A stretch of 10,956 nt of DNA, from positions 1 through 10,956 of the forward strand of contig CAZUAY010000129.1 of the NCBI GenBank assembly GCA_964618405.1. Direction: 5' to 3'. Positions 1-6,480 of the stretch are shown piece by piece. This DNA is from JBBQIY01 sp964618405. Its GTDB lineage: Bacteria; Verrucomicrobiota; Kiritimatiellia; RFP12; UBA3636. How positions within the stretch are numbered: the stretch's first letter is position 1; each line of letters begins with the position of its first letter. The notes beneath the pieces were generated by a model that had not been told where the DNA came from, searched no databases, and was given only the letters and a program-made list of their open reading frames with translations. A program made the translations under genes and the position numbers.

Positions 1-30
1 TGCCTTGTGCGGTGCGATCTCGGTGATAGC

Positions 31-43
31 AGAGGAGGAGGAA
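31..43 (+). promoter_or_regulatory. Ribosome binding site of the sialidase-like gene
   Basis: The purine run AGAGGAGGAGGAA ends 3 nt before the ATG at 47. It is an extended Shine-Dalgarno match and decides the start of this gene against the upstream TTG at 5. Confidence 0.7.
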
Positions 44-46
44 CCC

Positions 47-1063
47 ATGCGGGTGCTCGATAAAACGGGGCGGCGCCCCGAGGCGAAAGTGGCGATCGCG
101 AATGTTTGTGCCTGGCCGAATCTGACCCGGTTGCCGGACGGCGATATCGTGGCGCTGATCCACAACCAGCCGAGCCACGGGCAAATGCCGGGCGACATCG
201 AGTGCTGGGGCAGCAAAGACGAGGGCGACACCTGGGAAAGACGGGCCGTCGCGGCACCCCGCGCGAGTGCGGAACAAAACCGGATGAACCACGCGGCGGG
301 TCTGACCACCGAGGGCCATCTCATTCTGGTTACCAGCGGTTGGTCGAAGCCCGGCGATCCCGACGCCCAAGGTCGCGCATTCTACGGCGAGATCCTCCCC
401 ACATGGGTCTGCATCTCGAAGGATGGTGGCAGAACCTGGAGCATCGACAAGGAGAGCTTTCCGCACGATCCCCGCGGTCTCGCCCTCGTTCCCTTCGGCG
501 ATATCATGTCCGGCAAGGATGGTAAGCTGCGCGTCGCCGCGTATGGAGGTAGGCAGAATTACGTCATTCGTGGGGACGGGGAGAGCTGGGGCACGCCCGT
601 CTCCCTATCCGACACACTCGGCTTCAACGAAACCGCGCTCTTGCACCAGGGGGATGGTCAATGGCTCGCCGCCGCACGCTATCAGAGCGAAGGCTTGGTG
701 GTGTACCACTCCGAGGACGACGCGAAGACCTGGGAATGCCGATCCAAGCCGACCGGAAAGCTGATGCACCCCGCCCACCTCCTCCGCCTCGCCGACGGCG
801 GTCTCGTTCTGTCCTATGGAAACCGCAACGCACTCAAGGGTGTCGAAGTCCTGTTCAGCGATGACGAAGGCCACACCTGGGGCAAGCCGTACCGCGTGCT
901 TGACGCCGGTCGGGGCGACATCGGCTACCCCAGCAGCGTGCAACGCAAAGACGGCTGCATCCTGACCGCCTACTACGCAAACAGCGTCCCGGGCATAGGC
1001 GGCTACCACATGGGCGTGGTGGTTTGGGATCCGGCCCGAACCCGCAAAGACGAAAAAGATTGA
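47..1063 (+). CDS. Sialidase-like BNR/Asp-box beta-propeller protein
   Basis: Predicted six-bladed beta-propeller related to exo-alpha-sialidases. Four clear Asp boxes (S-x-D-x-G-x-T-W) are visible at about residues 56-63 (SKDEGDTW), 124-131 (SKDGGRTW), 222-229 (SEDDAKTW) and 271-278 (SDDEGHTW), with a degenerate one (RGDGESW) at 175-181. The C-terminus GGYHMGVVVWDP looks like a natural domain end, so the 338-aa product appears complete. The ATG at 47 is chosen because GAGGAGGAGGAA lies just upstream; the frame is open further up (a TTG at 5) without better support. No signal peptide and no clear FRIP motif of classical sialidases are seen, so the substrate is uncertain and the protein may be cytoplasmic or another exo-glycosidase. 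Directly followed by a truncated beta-helix reading frame. Confidence 0.8.
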   Translation: MRVLDKTGRRPEAKVAIANVCAWPNLTRLPDGDIVALIHNQPSHGQMPGDIECWGSKDEGDTWERRAVAAPRASAEQNRMNHAAGLTTEGHLILVTSGWSKPGDPDAQGRAFYGEILPTWVCISKDGGRTWSIDKESFPHDPRGLALVPFGDIMSGKDGKLRVAAYGGRQNYVIRGDGESWGTPVSLSDTLGFNETALLHQGDGQWLAAARYQSEGLVVYHSEDDAKTWECRSKPTGKLMHPAHLLRLADGGLVLSYGNRNALKGVEVLFSDDEGHTWGKPYRVLDAGRGDIGYPSSVQRKDGCILTAYYANSVPGIGGYHMGVVVWDPARTRKDEKD

Positions 1064-1121
1064 TTCCAATGTCAGTCTGCGCATTTCCGACACGATCATC
1101 CGCAACAATCCGGGTCGCGGA

Positions 1122-1820
1122 GTGGTCATCTATGCAACCGGAGGGACCGATTCACTGAGTGGCTTAATCACCGACTGCGTGATCGAGAACAACGGTGGTG
1201 GGTTCGAGTCCCATGTGGCAAACAACACGCTCAGGCGTTGCGTGATCCGGAACAACGACAGCGGCGTGGGGACAGGCGGTGGGCTCGTCATCGGCATCGG
1301 CACAAACTATCTTTACAATTGTCTGATTCACAACAACCTTTCCGGAAGCATCGGCGGCGCAATCTACAAGTATAATGCTGTGGGGCCCCTGTACATCCAC
1401 AACTGCACGATTGTGAGCAACAAATCCACCAACAACTTCGGCCCCGGCGGCATCCGTTCGCAGGCGATCAACCCGATTTGCAATTCGATTGTCCGCTTCA
1501 ACTACCAGAACGCCTTGATCGACGATTGGTACACCTTTGGCGGAACAACCTTCACCAACTCCAACACCACCCTCCACTCCACGTATGCACGAGCCGAGGC
1601 GGGCAACATCAATACAGACCCGAAATTCGTAGGTCTGGAAGGTTTCGACTTCCGGCTACGCCGCGATTCTCCCTGCGTGAACGCCGGCACCAACCTGACG
1701 TGGATGGTGGGCGCGTCCGACCTCGACGGAAACCCCCGCATCGACCGGACTGGGCCGGGAATTGTGGATATGGGCTGCTACGAGTTTGTGTATCAAGGCT
1801 CTTGGATCTTGATTCGCTGA
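1122..1820 (+). CDS. 5'-truncated right-handed parallel beta-helix protein (choice-of-anchor type)
   Basis: The product shows the rungs of a pectate-lyase-like parallel beta-helix: repeated strands such as ITDCVIENN, LRRCVIRNN, LYNCLIHNN and IHNCTIVSN, each about one coil long. It ends in INTDPKFVG, SPCVNAGTN and a DLDGNPRIDRTGPGIVDMGCYE segment, typical of secreted surface proteins in Verrucomicrobiota and Planctomycetota. The GTG at 1122 is only the first conventional start. The same frame already reads rung-like sequence (SNVSLRISDTIIRNN) from about 1065, with no ATG, GTG or TTG and no Shine-Dalgarno. No signal peptide is present. The gene therefore lacks its 5' part, including any secretion signal and earlier coils, and may be a remnant. 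The cut lies immediately behind the sialidase stop at 1061-1063. Confidence 0.6.
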   Translation: MVIYATGGTDSLSGLITDCVIENNGGGFESHVANNTLRRCVIRNNDSGVGTGGGLVIGIGTNYLYNCLIHNNLSGSIGGAIYKYNAVGPLYIHNCTIVSNKSTNNFGPGGIRSQAINPICNSIVRFNYQNALIDDWYTFGGTTFTNSNTTLHSTYARAEAGNINTDPKFVGLEGFDFRLRRDSPCVNAGTNLTWMVGASDLDGNPRIDRTGPGIVDMGCYEFVYQGSWILIR

Positions 1821-1822
1821 AC

Positions 1823-1934
1823 GGTGGGTAAGTCCGCCGCGTGCCAATATTTTTTCAATTATTTCGAGGTTATCGCCTCGGTTGTTTAGGACTGCTTGTG
1901 CGGCGGATACGGTGAATGATGGGTTGTGAATGAT
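1823..1934 (-). pseudogene. Truncated coding-like remnant downstream of ksgA
   Basis: On the minus strand, 19 nt past the ksgA stop, AAGGAG (1946-1941) is followed after 6 nt by ATC ATT CAC and an open frame reading IIHNPSFTVSAAQAVLNNRG, then DNLEIIEKILARGGLTHR. The composition (an amphipathic helix, with no low complexity or stops) looks like real protein. I do not recognise the family. There is no ATG/GTG/TTG at the start; ATC at 1934 or ATT at 1931 would have to serve. Below about 1825 the frame continues to 1656 but is there only the antisense of the beta-helix gene, so the natural 3' part seems lost at the boundary. It may instead be chance; confidence is low to moderate. Confidence 0.35.
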
Positions 1935-1953
1935 CGACTTCTCCTTGAAATCC

Positions 1954-2814
1954 CTACCAACGCGCGGCGAGGTTGACCCACTGCGCGATGGAGAGTTCCT
2001 CGGGCCGTGCGGTTTCAGTAGCGGCGCATGCGGTCAGGGCTTCGCGTGTGAAGAGCGTGTCGCGGGCGAGACCTTCCGGTGCGTCGCGCATGGCCGATGC
2101 CATCTGTTTGCGCCGGTGGAGGAACGATGCCTTGGTGAGGGTGCGTAGCTTGAGGCGTGCGGCTGAATCGAGAGGAAAGCGGTGATGCCGCTTTAGCTTG
2201 ATGATGACGGATGTCACTTCTGGGCGAGGGTGGAAGCAGGTGGGCTTGACGTTGCGCACGAGCGTGACATCGTAGAGTTGCTGAAGCCAGACGGTGATGG
2301 CACCCATGTCGGCGGTTCCCGGTTTGGCAGCGAAGCGTTCGCCCACTTCCTTTTGGAGGAGCAATGCCATCACATCGGGAGGCGTCTCGCAGGTCGCGGC
2401 ATCGACGACGACGCGGACGCCGACGGAGTAGGGGAGATTAGAGACGAGGTGTCGTGTGCCGGAGGCGAGAATTCCGGCGAGATCGATTTCAAGAGCGTCG
2501 CCGAGAATGAGAGTAAGGCGTTCATCGGCACTCCAGCGTTCCTCTAGAATTTTGTGGAGTCCGGGATCTTTTTCAACCGAAGTCACATGGGCACAGTGTT
2601 CCATGAGCTGCTCGGTCAACACGCCGAGACCGGCGCCGACTTCGAGGACTTTGGCTGTTGGCGTGAGTTCCGCAGTGGCCACGATGAGGTCGAGGATGTT
2701 GCGATCGATGAGAAAGTTTTGGCCAAGAACTTTGTTGGGTCGGAGGCCGTGGGCGTTAAGAAGTGCCACAACCTCTCGGGGACTCGTCAAATTGGGTTTG
2801 GGTGTCGTCTCCAT
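1954..2814 (-). CDS. ksgA: 16S rRNA (adenine1518/1519-N6)-dimethyltransferase KsgA/RsmA
   Basis: Transfers four methyl groups from S-adenosylmethionine to two adjacent adenines in helix 45 of 16S rRNA late in 30S assembly, in the cytoplasm. The 286-aa product has the expected family length and motifs in order: GQNFL (31-35), the SAM-binding VLEVGAGLG (56-64), acidic VEKD (80-83), GDALEID (105-111), the catalytic NLPYS (126-130) and FHPRPEVTS (194-202). The start is 2 nt behind the stop of the surA-like gene, with no good Shine-Dalgarno of its own, so translation is probably coupled to that gene. In E. coli surA and ksgA also share an operon (surA-pdxA-ksgA-apaGH); pdxA is absent here. Confidence 0.95.
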   Translation of the reverse strand: METTPKPNLTSPREVVALLNAHGLRPNKVLGQNFLIDRNILDLIVATAELTPTAKVLEVGAGLGVLTEQLMEHCAHVTSVEKDPGLHKILEERWSADERLTLILGDALEIDLAGILASGTRHLVSNLPYSVGVRVVVDAATCETPPDVMALLLQKEVGERFAAKPGTADMGAITVWLQQLYDVTLVRNVKPTCFHPRPEVTSVIIKLKRHHRFPLDSAARLKLRTLTKASFLHRRKQMASAMRDAPEGLARDTLFTREALTACAATETARPEELSIAQWVNLAARW

Positions 2815-2816
2815 GT

Positions 2817-3824
2817 TCAGATGGATTCGAATATTTTGATTTGCGCCGAGCTACGGAGACGGGCAATCCAGCTTTCGTAAAGCCGTTGAGCCTCTTTTTC
2901 GTAGAGTCCGCGTTCGATTTGTTCCTGCGCCTCTCGGAGGGTCAGGGTTTTCGCAGGGCGGGAGGCTTTTCTAAAGACGACGTATTGCTTATCGCCCAGC
3001 GGTAAGGGGGCGGACATTTCGCCGTCCTTGAGGGTCTTGATAGCGGAAGCGAGAACGGGTGCGAGGACTTCGTCGGGGACGATCCAACCGTAGTCTCCAC
3101 CGGCCTCGGCCATGGCGTCGACGGAAAGAGTCTTTGCGACCGTTTCGAATTCATCGCCGTTCGCGAGTCGCTTCCGGAAGATAGCCAAGTTCTCTTCGAA
3201 CGTGTCGTCGGCGGTTAGCGCGAACGTGAGCACATTGACTTTTTCCGGTTCCGTGAGTTGAGATTTCTGGCCTGTATAGGCGGCGGCAATTTCGTTCGGA
3301 GAAATATGGATGTTGGCGTTGACGAAGGACTGGCGCATGGAACGGATGATGATTTGTTCTTCCATGAGCTTCTTCCAGTCACGGTAGGTCAGGCGGGATT
3401 TTGCCAGATCGGACTGCAGCGCTGCGACATCGCCTTTATAGCGCGATTCGATCACTTCGTTCAGCGACTTCACCAAGGCGCTTTCGGGGATACGCTGTTC
3501 ACCAGCCCAGTATTCCTCCACAATGAGCCGTCGGTCGATGCATTCTTCCAACGAAGCATTAAACGCAGTTTCAAAAACTTCCTGTTGATTTTTTTCTCGC
3601 ATGGCAGGGTCAGAAGCCAGCATTCGGAGTTGATCCGGTATTCCCGTGACGACGTCACGGATGGTTATGGCTTCCCCGTTTACGAATGCAGCAACGCCAT
3701 CGACCAAAGTCTTATCCTCGGGTTTTTCAGTTGGTGCGGTCGTCGTTTGTACGGAAACGCCTGCCGCGATCAACGCCAAGGCGGCGAGGATAAAGGTAAT
3801 GGCGACTGTAGAGGCTTTCTTCAT
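2817..3824 (-). CDS. SurA-like periplasmic chaperone / PpiC-type peptidyl-prolyl isomerase
   Basis: Likely helps outer-membrane and periplasmic proteins fold. The 335-aa product starts with a signal peptide (MKK then a hydrophobic segment, residues about 4-25). It continues with a SurA-type N-terminal region (about 43-180, containing DGVAAFVNGEAIT and LIEE-like helices) and one parvulin domain (about 194-285) showing the hallmark GGDYGWI at 242-248 and LPLGDKQYVVF at 275-285. A short C-terminal helix follows. E. coli SurA has two parvulin domains; only one is seen here. The ATG at 3824 is preferred over an in-frame upstream start at 3896, because AAGGAAG lies 7 nt upstream and a signal peptide begins there. 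It is first in an operon with ksgA and is transcribed divergently from the methyltransferase gene. Confidence 0.85.
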   Translation of the reverse strand: MKKASTVAITFILAALALIAAGVSVQTTTAPTEKPEDKTLVDGVAAFVNGEAITIRDVVTGIPDQLRMLASDPAMREKNQQEVFETAFNASLEECIDRRLIVEEYWAGEQRIPESALVKSLNEVIESRYKGDVAALQSDLAKSRLTYRDWKKLMEEQIIIRSMRQSFVNANIHISPNEIAAAYTGQKSQLTEPEKVNVLTFALTADDTFEENLAIFRKRLANGDEFETVAKTLSVDAMAEAGGDYGWIVPDEVLAPVLASAIKTLKDGEMSAPLPLGDKQYVVFRKASRPAKTLTLREAQEQIERGLYEKEAQRLYESWIARLRSSAQIKIFESI

Positions 3825-3835
3825 AATGTACTTCC

Positions 3836-3862
3836 TTGACACGATTAGCCGCCTAGTATACC
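3836..3862 (+). promoter_or_regulatory. Candidate promoter for the methyltransferase-galU-nadD operon, overlapping a divergent -10
   Basis: A perfect -35 TTGACA (3836-3841) is followed after 15 bp by TATACC (3857-3862), a short spacer and a 4/6 -10. On the opposite strand TATACT (complement of 3855-3860) is a good -10 for the surA-like gene, but only a weak -35 (TTTATA) lies 17 bp upstream. The two -10 elements overlap, so divergent transcription may be mutually exclusive. The forward -35 also overlaps the Shine-Dalgarno of the surA-like gene. Confidence 0.35.
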
Positions 3863-3894
3863 CTATCAAAACGGATATATAAAGAAGCAAAATC

Positions 3895-4797
3895 ATGACA
3901 GAACCGATGACAGAAACGAAGCCGACAGTTCACATCACCAGTCCGTCGAACCCGACGATCAAGGATATTGCACGCCTGCGGCAGAGATCCCATCGCGATA
4001 AGGCGGGGGCCTTGCTCATTGAGGGTTACCGGGAGATCAAACGAGCTCTCGATAACGATTATAAACCGTGGCAGATTATCACGGCTCCCGACCTCTATAT
4101 GGGATCGCATGAAATGCTTCTCATCGAGCGTTGCGTGGCGGCTGGGGCGACGTTTACGACCTGTACAGCACCGGTTTTCGAAAAGATCTCCGCCCGAGAT
4201 AGGCCTGATGGTCTGCTGGCCATTGGCCCACAGCTTCATAAAACACTCGAGGCGCTACAACTCCCAGAGCATGCGCTGATCATCGTGGCCGAAGGTATTG
4301 AGAAGCCAGGAAATCTGGGCACGATCTTGCGCTCGGCAGATTCGGCGGGTGCGTCGGCGGTGATTGTCTGCGATCATTGCACGGACATTCAGAACCCCAA
4401 CGTGGTGCGCGCCAGCATTGGAACACTTTTCTCGCTCCCCGTTGTCGATACAACGAGTGCGGAGGCGATTGCGTTTTTGCGCGCGCGAAATTTTCGGATT
4501 CTGGCGGCGACGCCACATGCGGAAGCGTTGTATTCAGATCATGACCTCACCGGCAACACCGCGATCGTGGTCGGTGCAGAGCAGTATGGGCTCAGTGCGG
4601 CGTGGCTTGACCCCGCGGTAACGACGCCCGTTCGGATTCCGATGCTCGGGCAGTGCGATTCGCTCAACGTCGCCTCTGCCACCACGATCTTACTCTACGA
4701 AGCTGTTCGCCAGCGCGTGGCGAAAGATCGTTCGATCATCCCACCGCCCCATGCGCATGAGCACGGCGGCGATGATCCGCATGAAGCGCGCGATTAA
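3895..4797 (+). CDS. SpoU/TrmH-family RNA 2'-O-ribose methyltransferase
   Basis: SAM-dependent methyltransferase of the SPOUT (trefoil-knot) class, acting on a ribose 2'-OH in rRNA or tRNA. The N-terminal part (about 13-112) is the SpoU substrate-binding domain, with LIEGYREIKRALDN and a RPDGLLAI end. The C-terminal part (about 127-275) carries the three SpoU motifs: NLGTILRSADSAG (140-152, with the conserved Asn and Arg), IVVGAEQYGLS (224-234) and IPMLGQCDSLNVASATTILL (248-267). The last 20 residues are His- and Asp-rich and probably disordered. The target nucleotide cannot be read from sequence: it resembles RlmB and 23S rRNA-type enzymes, and TrmH-like tRNA action is not excluded. Weak AAGAAG upstream of the ATG. 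galU follows 9 nt later. Confidence 0.88.
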   Translation: MTEPMTETKPTVHITSPSNPTIKDIARLRQRSHRDKAGALLIEGYREIKRALDNDYKPWQIITAPDLYMGSHEMLLIERCVAAGATFTTCTAPVFEKISARDRPDGLLAIGPQLHKTLEALQLPEHALIIVAEGIEKPGNLGTILRSADSAGASAVIVCDHCTDIQNPNVVRASIGTLFSLPVVDTTSAEAIAFLRARNFRILAATPHAEALYSDHDLTGNTAIVVGAEQYGLSAAWLDPAVTTPVRIPMLGQCDSLNVASATTILLYEAVRQRVAKDRSIIPPPHAHEHGGDDPHEARD

Positions 4798-4806
4798 TTT
4801 AATAAA

Positions 4807-5718
4807 ATGGAACTATCACTCATGAAAGTACGCAAAGCAGTCATCCCAGCGGCAGGTTTTGGAACGAGATTCTTGCCCGCGACCAAGTCCCAGCCTAAAG
4901 AGATGCTCACGATTGTGGACACGCCCGTGATTCAATATGTGGTTGAGGAGGCGGTCGCCTCTGGAATTACCGATATTCTGATCATTGTCAGTAGGGGAAA
5001 GCGAGCCTTGGAGGACCATTTTGATCGCAGTTTTGAGCTGGAGGCAGAGCTGGAAGCCAAGAAAAAACTTGAAGAACTGGCGATGATCAAGCACATTGCC
5101 AACATGGCGGACATCCACTATGTTCGCCAGAAAGAGATGAACGGGCTCGGCGATGCCATTTCGCTTGCACGCCATCATGTTGGTAATGAGCCTTTTGCGG
5201 TGCTGCTCGGCGATACGCTGATGCAGTCTACCAATGGAATTCCCGTCACTCAGCAACTTTTGAATGTTTTCGACCGTTATCAGGAATCTGTTGTAGCCCT
5301 TGAGCAGGTGCCAAGAGAGCGAGTGAGCCGGTACGGCGTTGTTGACGGCTCGGCGGTGACCGATGATGTGATGCTGATCAAGGATTTAGTAGAGAAACCG
5401 GCGCCGGAGGATGCCCCTTCTAATTTGGTAATCGCCTCCCGTTATATATTGACACCGGAAATTTTTGATCACCTCGCGAAGGTGAAGCCCGGCAAGAATG
5501 GTGAGATTCAGCTTACAGACGCGATGAAGATGCAAGTCGCACATCGGGCCATGTATGGACTGAAGGTCGCCGGTCGCCGACATGACGCAGGTAACAAGCT
5601 CGATTTCATCAAAACGAACATTACCTACGCGCTTGAGCGCCCAGACCTTCATGACAAGCTTGCGAGCTTCATCATTGAAACGGCAGAGCAATTAAAACGG
5701 GAGATAGGCCGAAATTAA
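4807..5718 (+). CDS. galU: UTP--glucose-1-phosphate uridylyltransferase GalU
   Basis: Makes UDP-glucose from UTP and glucose-1-phosphate, supplying envelope polysaccharide and glycolipid synthesis. The 303-aa product matches the bacterial GalU length. It shows the nucleotide-binding loop AAGFGTRFLPATKSQPKEM (15-33), EEAVASGI (47-54), EDHFDRSFELE (69-79), NGLGDA (112-117), metal-binding region LLGDT (133-137, where many homologues have GDD), VEKP (195-198) and GEIQLTDAM (232-240). Residues 256-270 form the GRRxDxGxKLxFIKT block. An alternative ATG at 4822 would begin MKVRKAVIPAAG like most homologues; neither start has a strong Shine-Dalgarno, so the first five residues are uncertain. Lies in a tight operon between the methyltransferase gene and nadD. 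Confidence 0.95.
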   Translation: MELSLMKVRKAVIPAAGFGTRFLPATKSQPKEMLTIVDTPVIQYVVEEAVASGITDILIIVSRGKRALEDHFDRSFELEAELEAKKKLEELAMIKHIANMADIHYVRQKEMNGLGDAISLARHHVGNEPFAVLLGDTLMQSTNGIPVTQQLLNVFDRYQESVVALEQVPRERVSRYGVVDGSAVTDDVMLIKDLVEKPAPEDAPSNLVIASRYILTPEIFDHLAKVKPGKNGEIQLTDAMKMQVAHRAMYGLKVAGRRHDAGNKLDFIKTNITYALERPDLHDKLASFIIETAEQLKREIGRN

Positions 5719-6325
5719 GGCGAAACCTCGCAAAATCGGGCTCTTCGGAGGCAGTTTCGATCCCGTTCACAACGGGCATATCGAAGCAGCTCGTGCAGCG
5801 ATGTCTTTTGGCGGGCTTGACGCCGTTTGCTTCATTCCAGCGGCTCTATCGCCTTTTAAGCTTGGCCGCATGCAGGCGTCAAACGAACAGCGACTCGACA
5901 TGCTGCGGCTCGCGACGGCGGACGAAGCTTGCTTTTCCGTTTCAGATGTAGAAATTCTCAAGTCTGGTATTTCGTATACGATCGACACCGTGCGCTACTT
6001 TGCATCAATAATGCCTGAGACGAAGCTGTTTTTTATTATTGGGGCAGATTCGTTGGTAACCTTACACCAATGGAAAGAGGCAGAGCTTTTGGTTCGGCTC
6101 TGCAAATTCATTACGCTAGCTCGGTCAGGCTGGGATGCTAAAAAAATTGTGGGCTTCGATGCCCAGACTCGAAATTGGCTGACAAGAGGGGTTGTTCATG
6201 ACTTTAATTTTGAGGTGTCCTCGACAGAAATTCGCAGGCGTATGGCGGCGAACGAGTCCATTTTAGAGCTGGTACATCCCAAGGTCCGCGCCTATATTCA
6301 AAAAAACCAACTCTATGGCACTTAG
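5714..6325 (+). CDS. nadD: Nicotinate-nucleotide adenylyltransferase NadD, apparent ATT start
   Basis: Adenylylates nicotinate mononucleotide to deamido-NAD in NAD synthesis. The frame contains the HxGH-superfamily loop GGSFDPVHNGH upstream of its first ATG (5801), so that ATG cannot be the true start. The frame is closed upstream by a TAG at 5705, and the only plausible start between is ATT at 5714, giving MKAKPRKIGLFGGSFDPVH and 203 residues, normal for NadD. ATT shares one base with the galU stop (ATTAA), and GGGAG lies 10 nt upstream. Other motifs: FIPAALSPFK (the usual PPHK region, here SPFK), SYTIDT (87-92), IIGADSL (108-114) and VSSTEIR (168-174), the C-terminal nucleotide-binding motif. 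Function is very sure; the start codon is inferred. Confidence 0.93.
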   Translation: MKAKPRKIGLFGGSFDPVHNGHIEAARAAMSFGGLDAVCFIPAALSPFKLGRMQASNEQRLDMLRLATADEACFSVSDVEILKSGISYTIDTVRYFASIMPETKLFFIIGADSLVTLHQWKEAELLVRLCKFITLARSGWDAKKIVGFDAQTRNWLTRGVVHDFNFEVSSTEIRRRMAANESILELVHPKVRAYIQKNQLYGT

Positions 6326-6365
6326 TAAAAGTCACGAATAGGGAGTCAAAATGCAATGTTTCGAT

Positions 6366-6394
6366 TTGACTTTGTTCCGCTTCGGAACTATTAT
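6366..6394 (+). promoter_or_regulatory. Strong sigma70-like promoter for the FecR-like/Thr-rich operon
   Basis: TTGACT (6366-6371, 5/6) and TATTAT (6389-6394, 5/6) are separated by exactly 17 bp in the 155-nt gap after nadD. Transcription would start near 6401, leaving a leader of about 80 nt before the ATG at 6481. It is the best promoter match I find in the window. Confidence 0.55.
6374..6388. promoter_or_regulatory. Perfect 15-bp palindrome in the promoter spacer (candidate operator)
   Basis: GTTCCG-CTT-CGGAAC is a perfect 6+3+6 inverted repeat that fills the spacer between the -35 and -10 elements. In DNA it is placed like an operator; in RNA it would form a 6-bp hairpin, but one followed by TATTATTACC rather than a T run, so it is a poor intrinsic terminator for nadD. 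The regulator is unknown. Confidence 0.45.
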
Positions 6395-6480
6395 TACCAC
6401 CTGTTTAAACGAGTCGGCATTTTGATCTGCTGGTCTTTCATGAGAAATGGGTTTATTTTTGATCGGAGAATAACGAGACT

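Noticed and set aside
605..1129. A 174-codon minus-strand ORF opposite the sialidase-like gene.
   Set aside because: It is an antisense shadow of a GC-rich gene with clear Asp boxes on the plus strand.
1865..1880. Hairpin CGAGG-TTATCG-CCTCG as a ksgA or beta-helix terminator.
   Set aside because: The stem is only 5 bp and there is no T run on either strand. The stretch reads better as part of the broken minus-strand gene.
1833..1907. 8-bp inverted repeat TCCGCCGC / GCGGCGGA as ends of a small mobile element.
   Set aside because: It is too short and GC-rich to exceed chance, there is no target duplication, and both arms lie inside the coding-like remnant.
1912..1934. Direct repeat GTGAATGAT (twice, 14 bp apart) as a target-site duplication or operator.
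   Set aside because: Only two copies, with no element between them. It probably reflects coding sequence of the remnant or its start region.
6373..6388. TGTTC...GAAC spacing as a LexA/SOS operator.
   Set aside because: The Verrucomicrobia LexA motif as I recall it is TGTTC-N4-GAACA; here the half-sites are 7 bp apart and the last base differs. No SOS gene is near.
6351..6425. A 24-codon ORF with GGGAG 5 nt before its ATG, just after nadD (MQCFDLTLFRFG...).
   Set aside because: It overlaps the near-consensus promoter and its palindrome, which explain the sequence better. The promoter's own transcript would start inside the ORF. No homology can be judged at this length.
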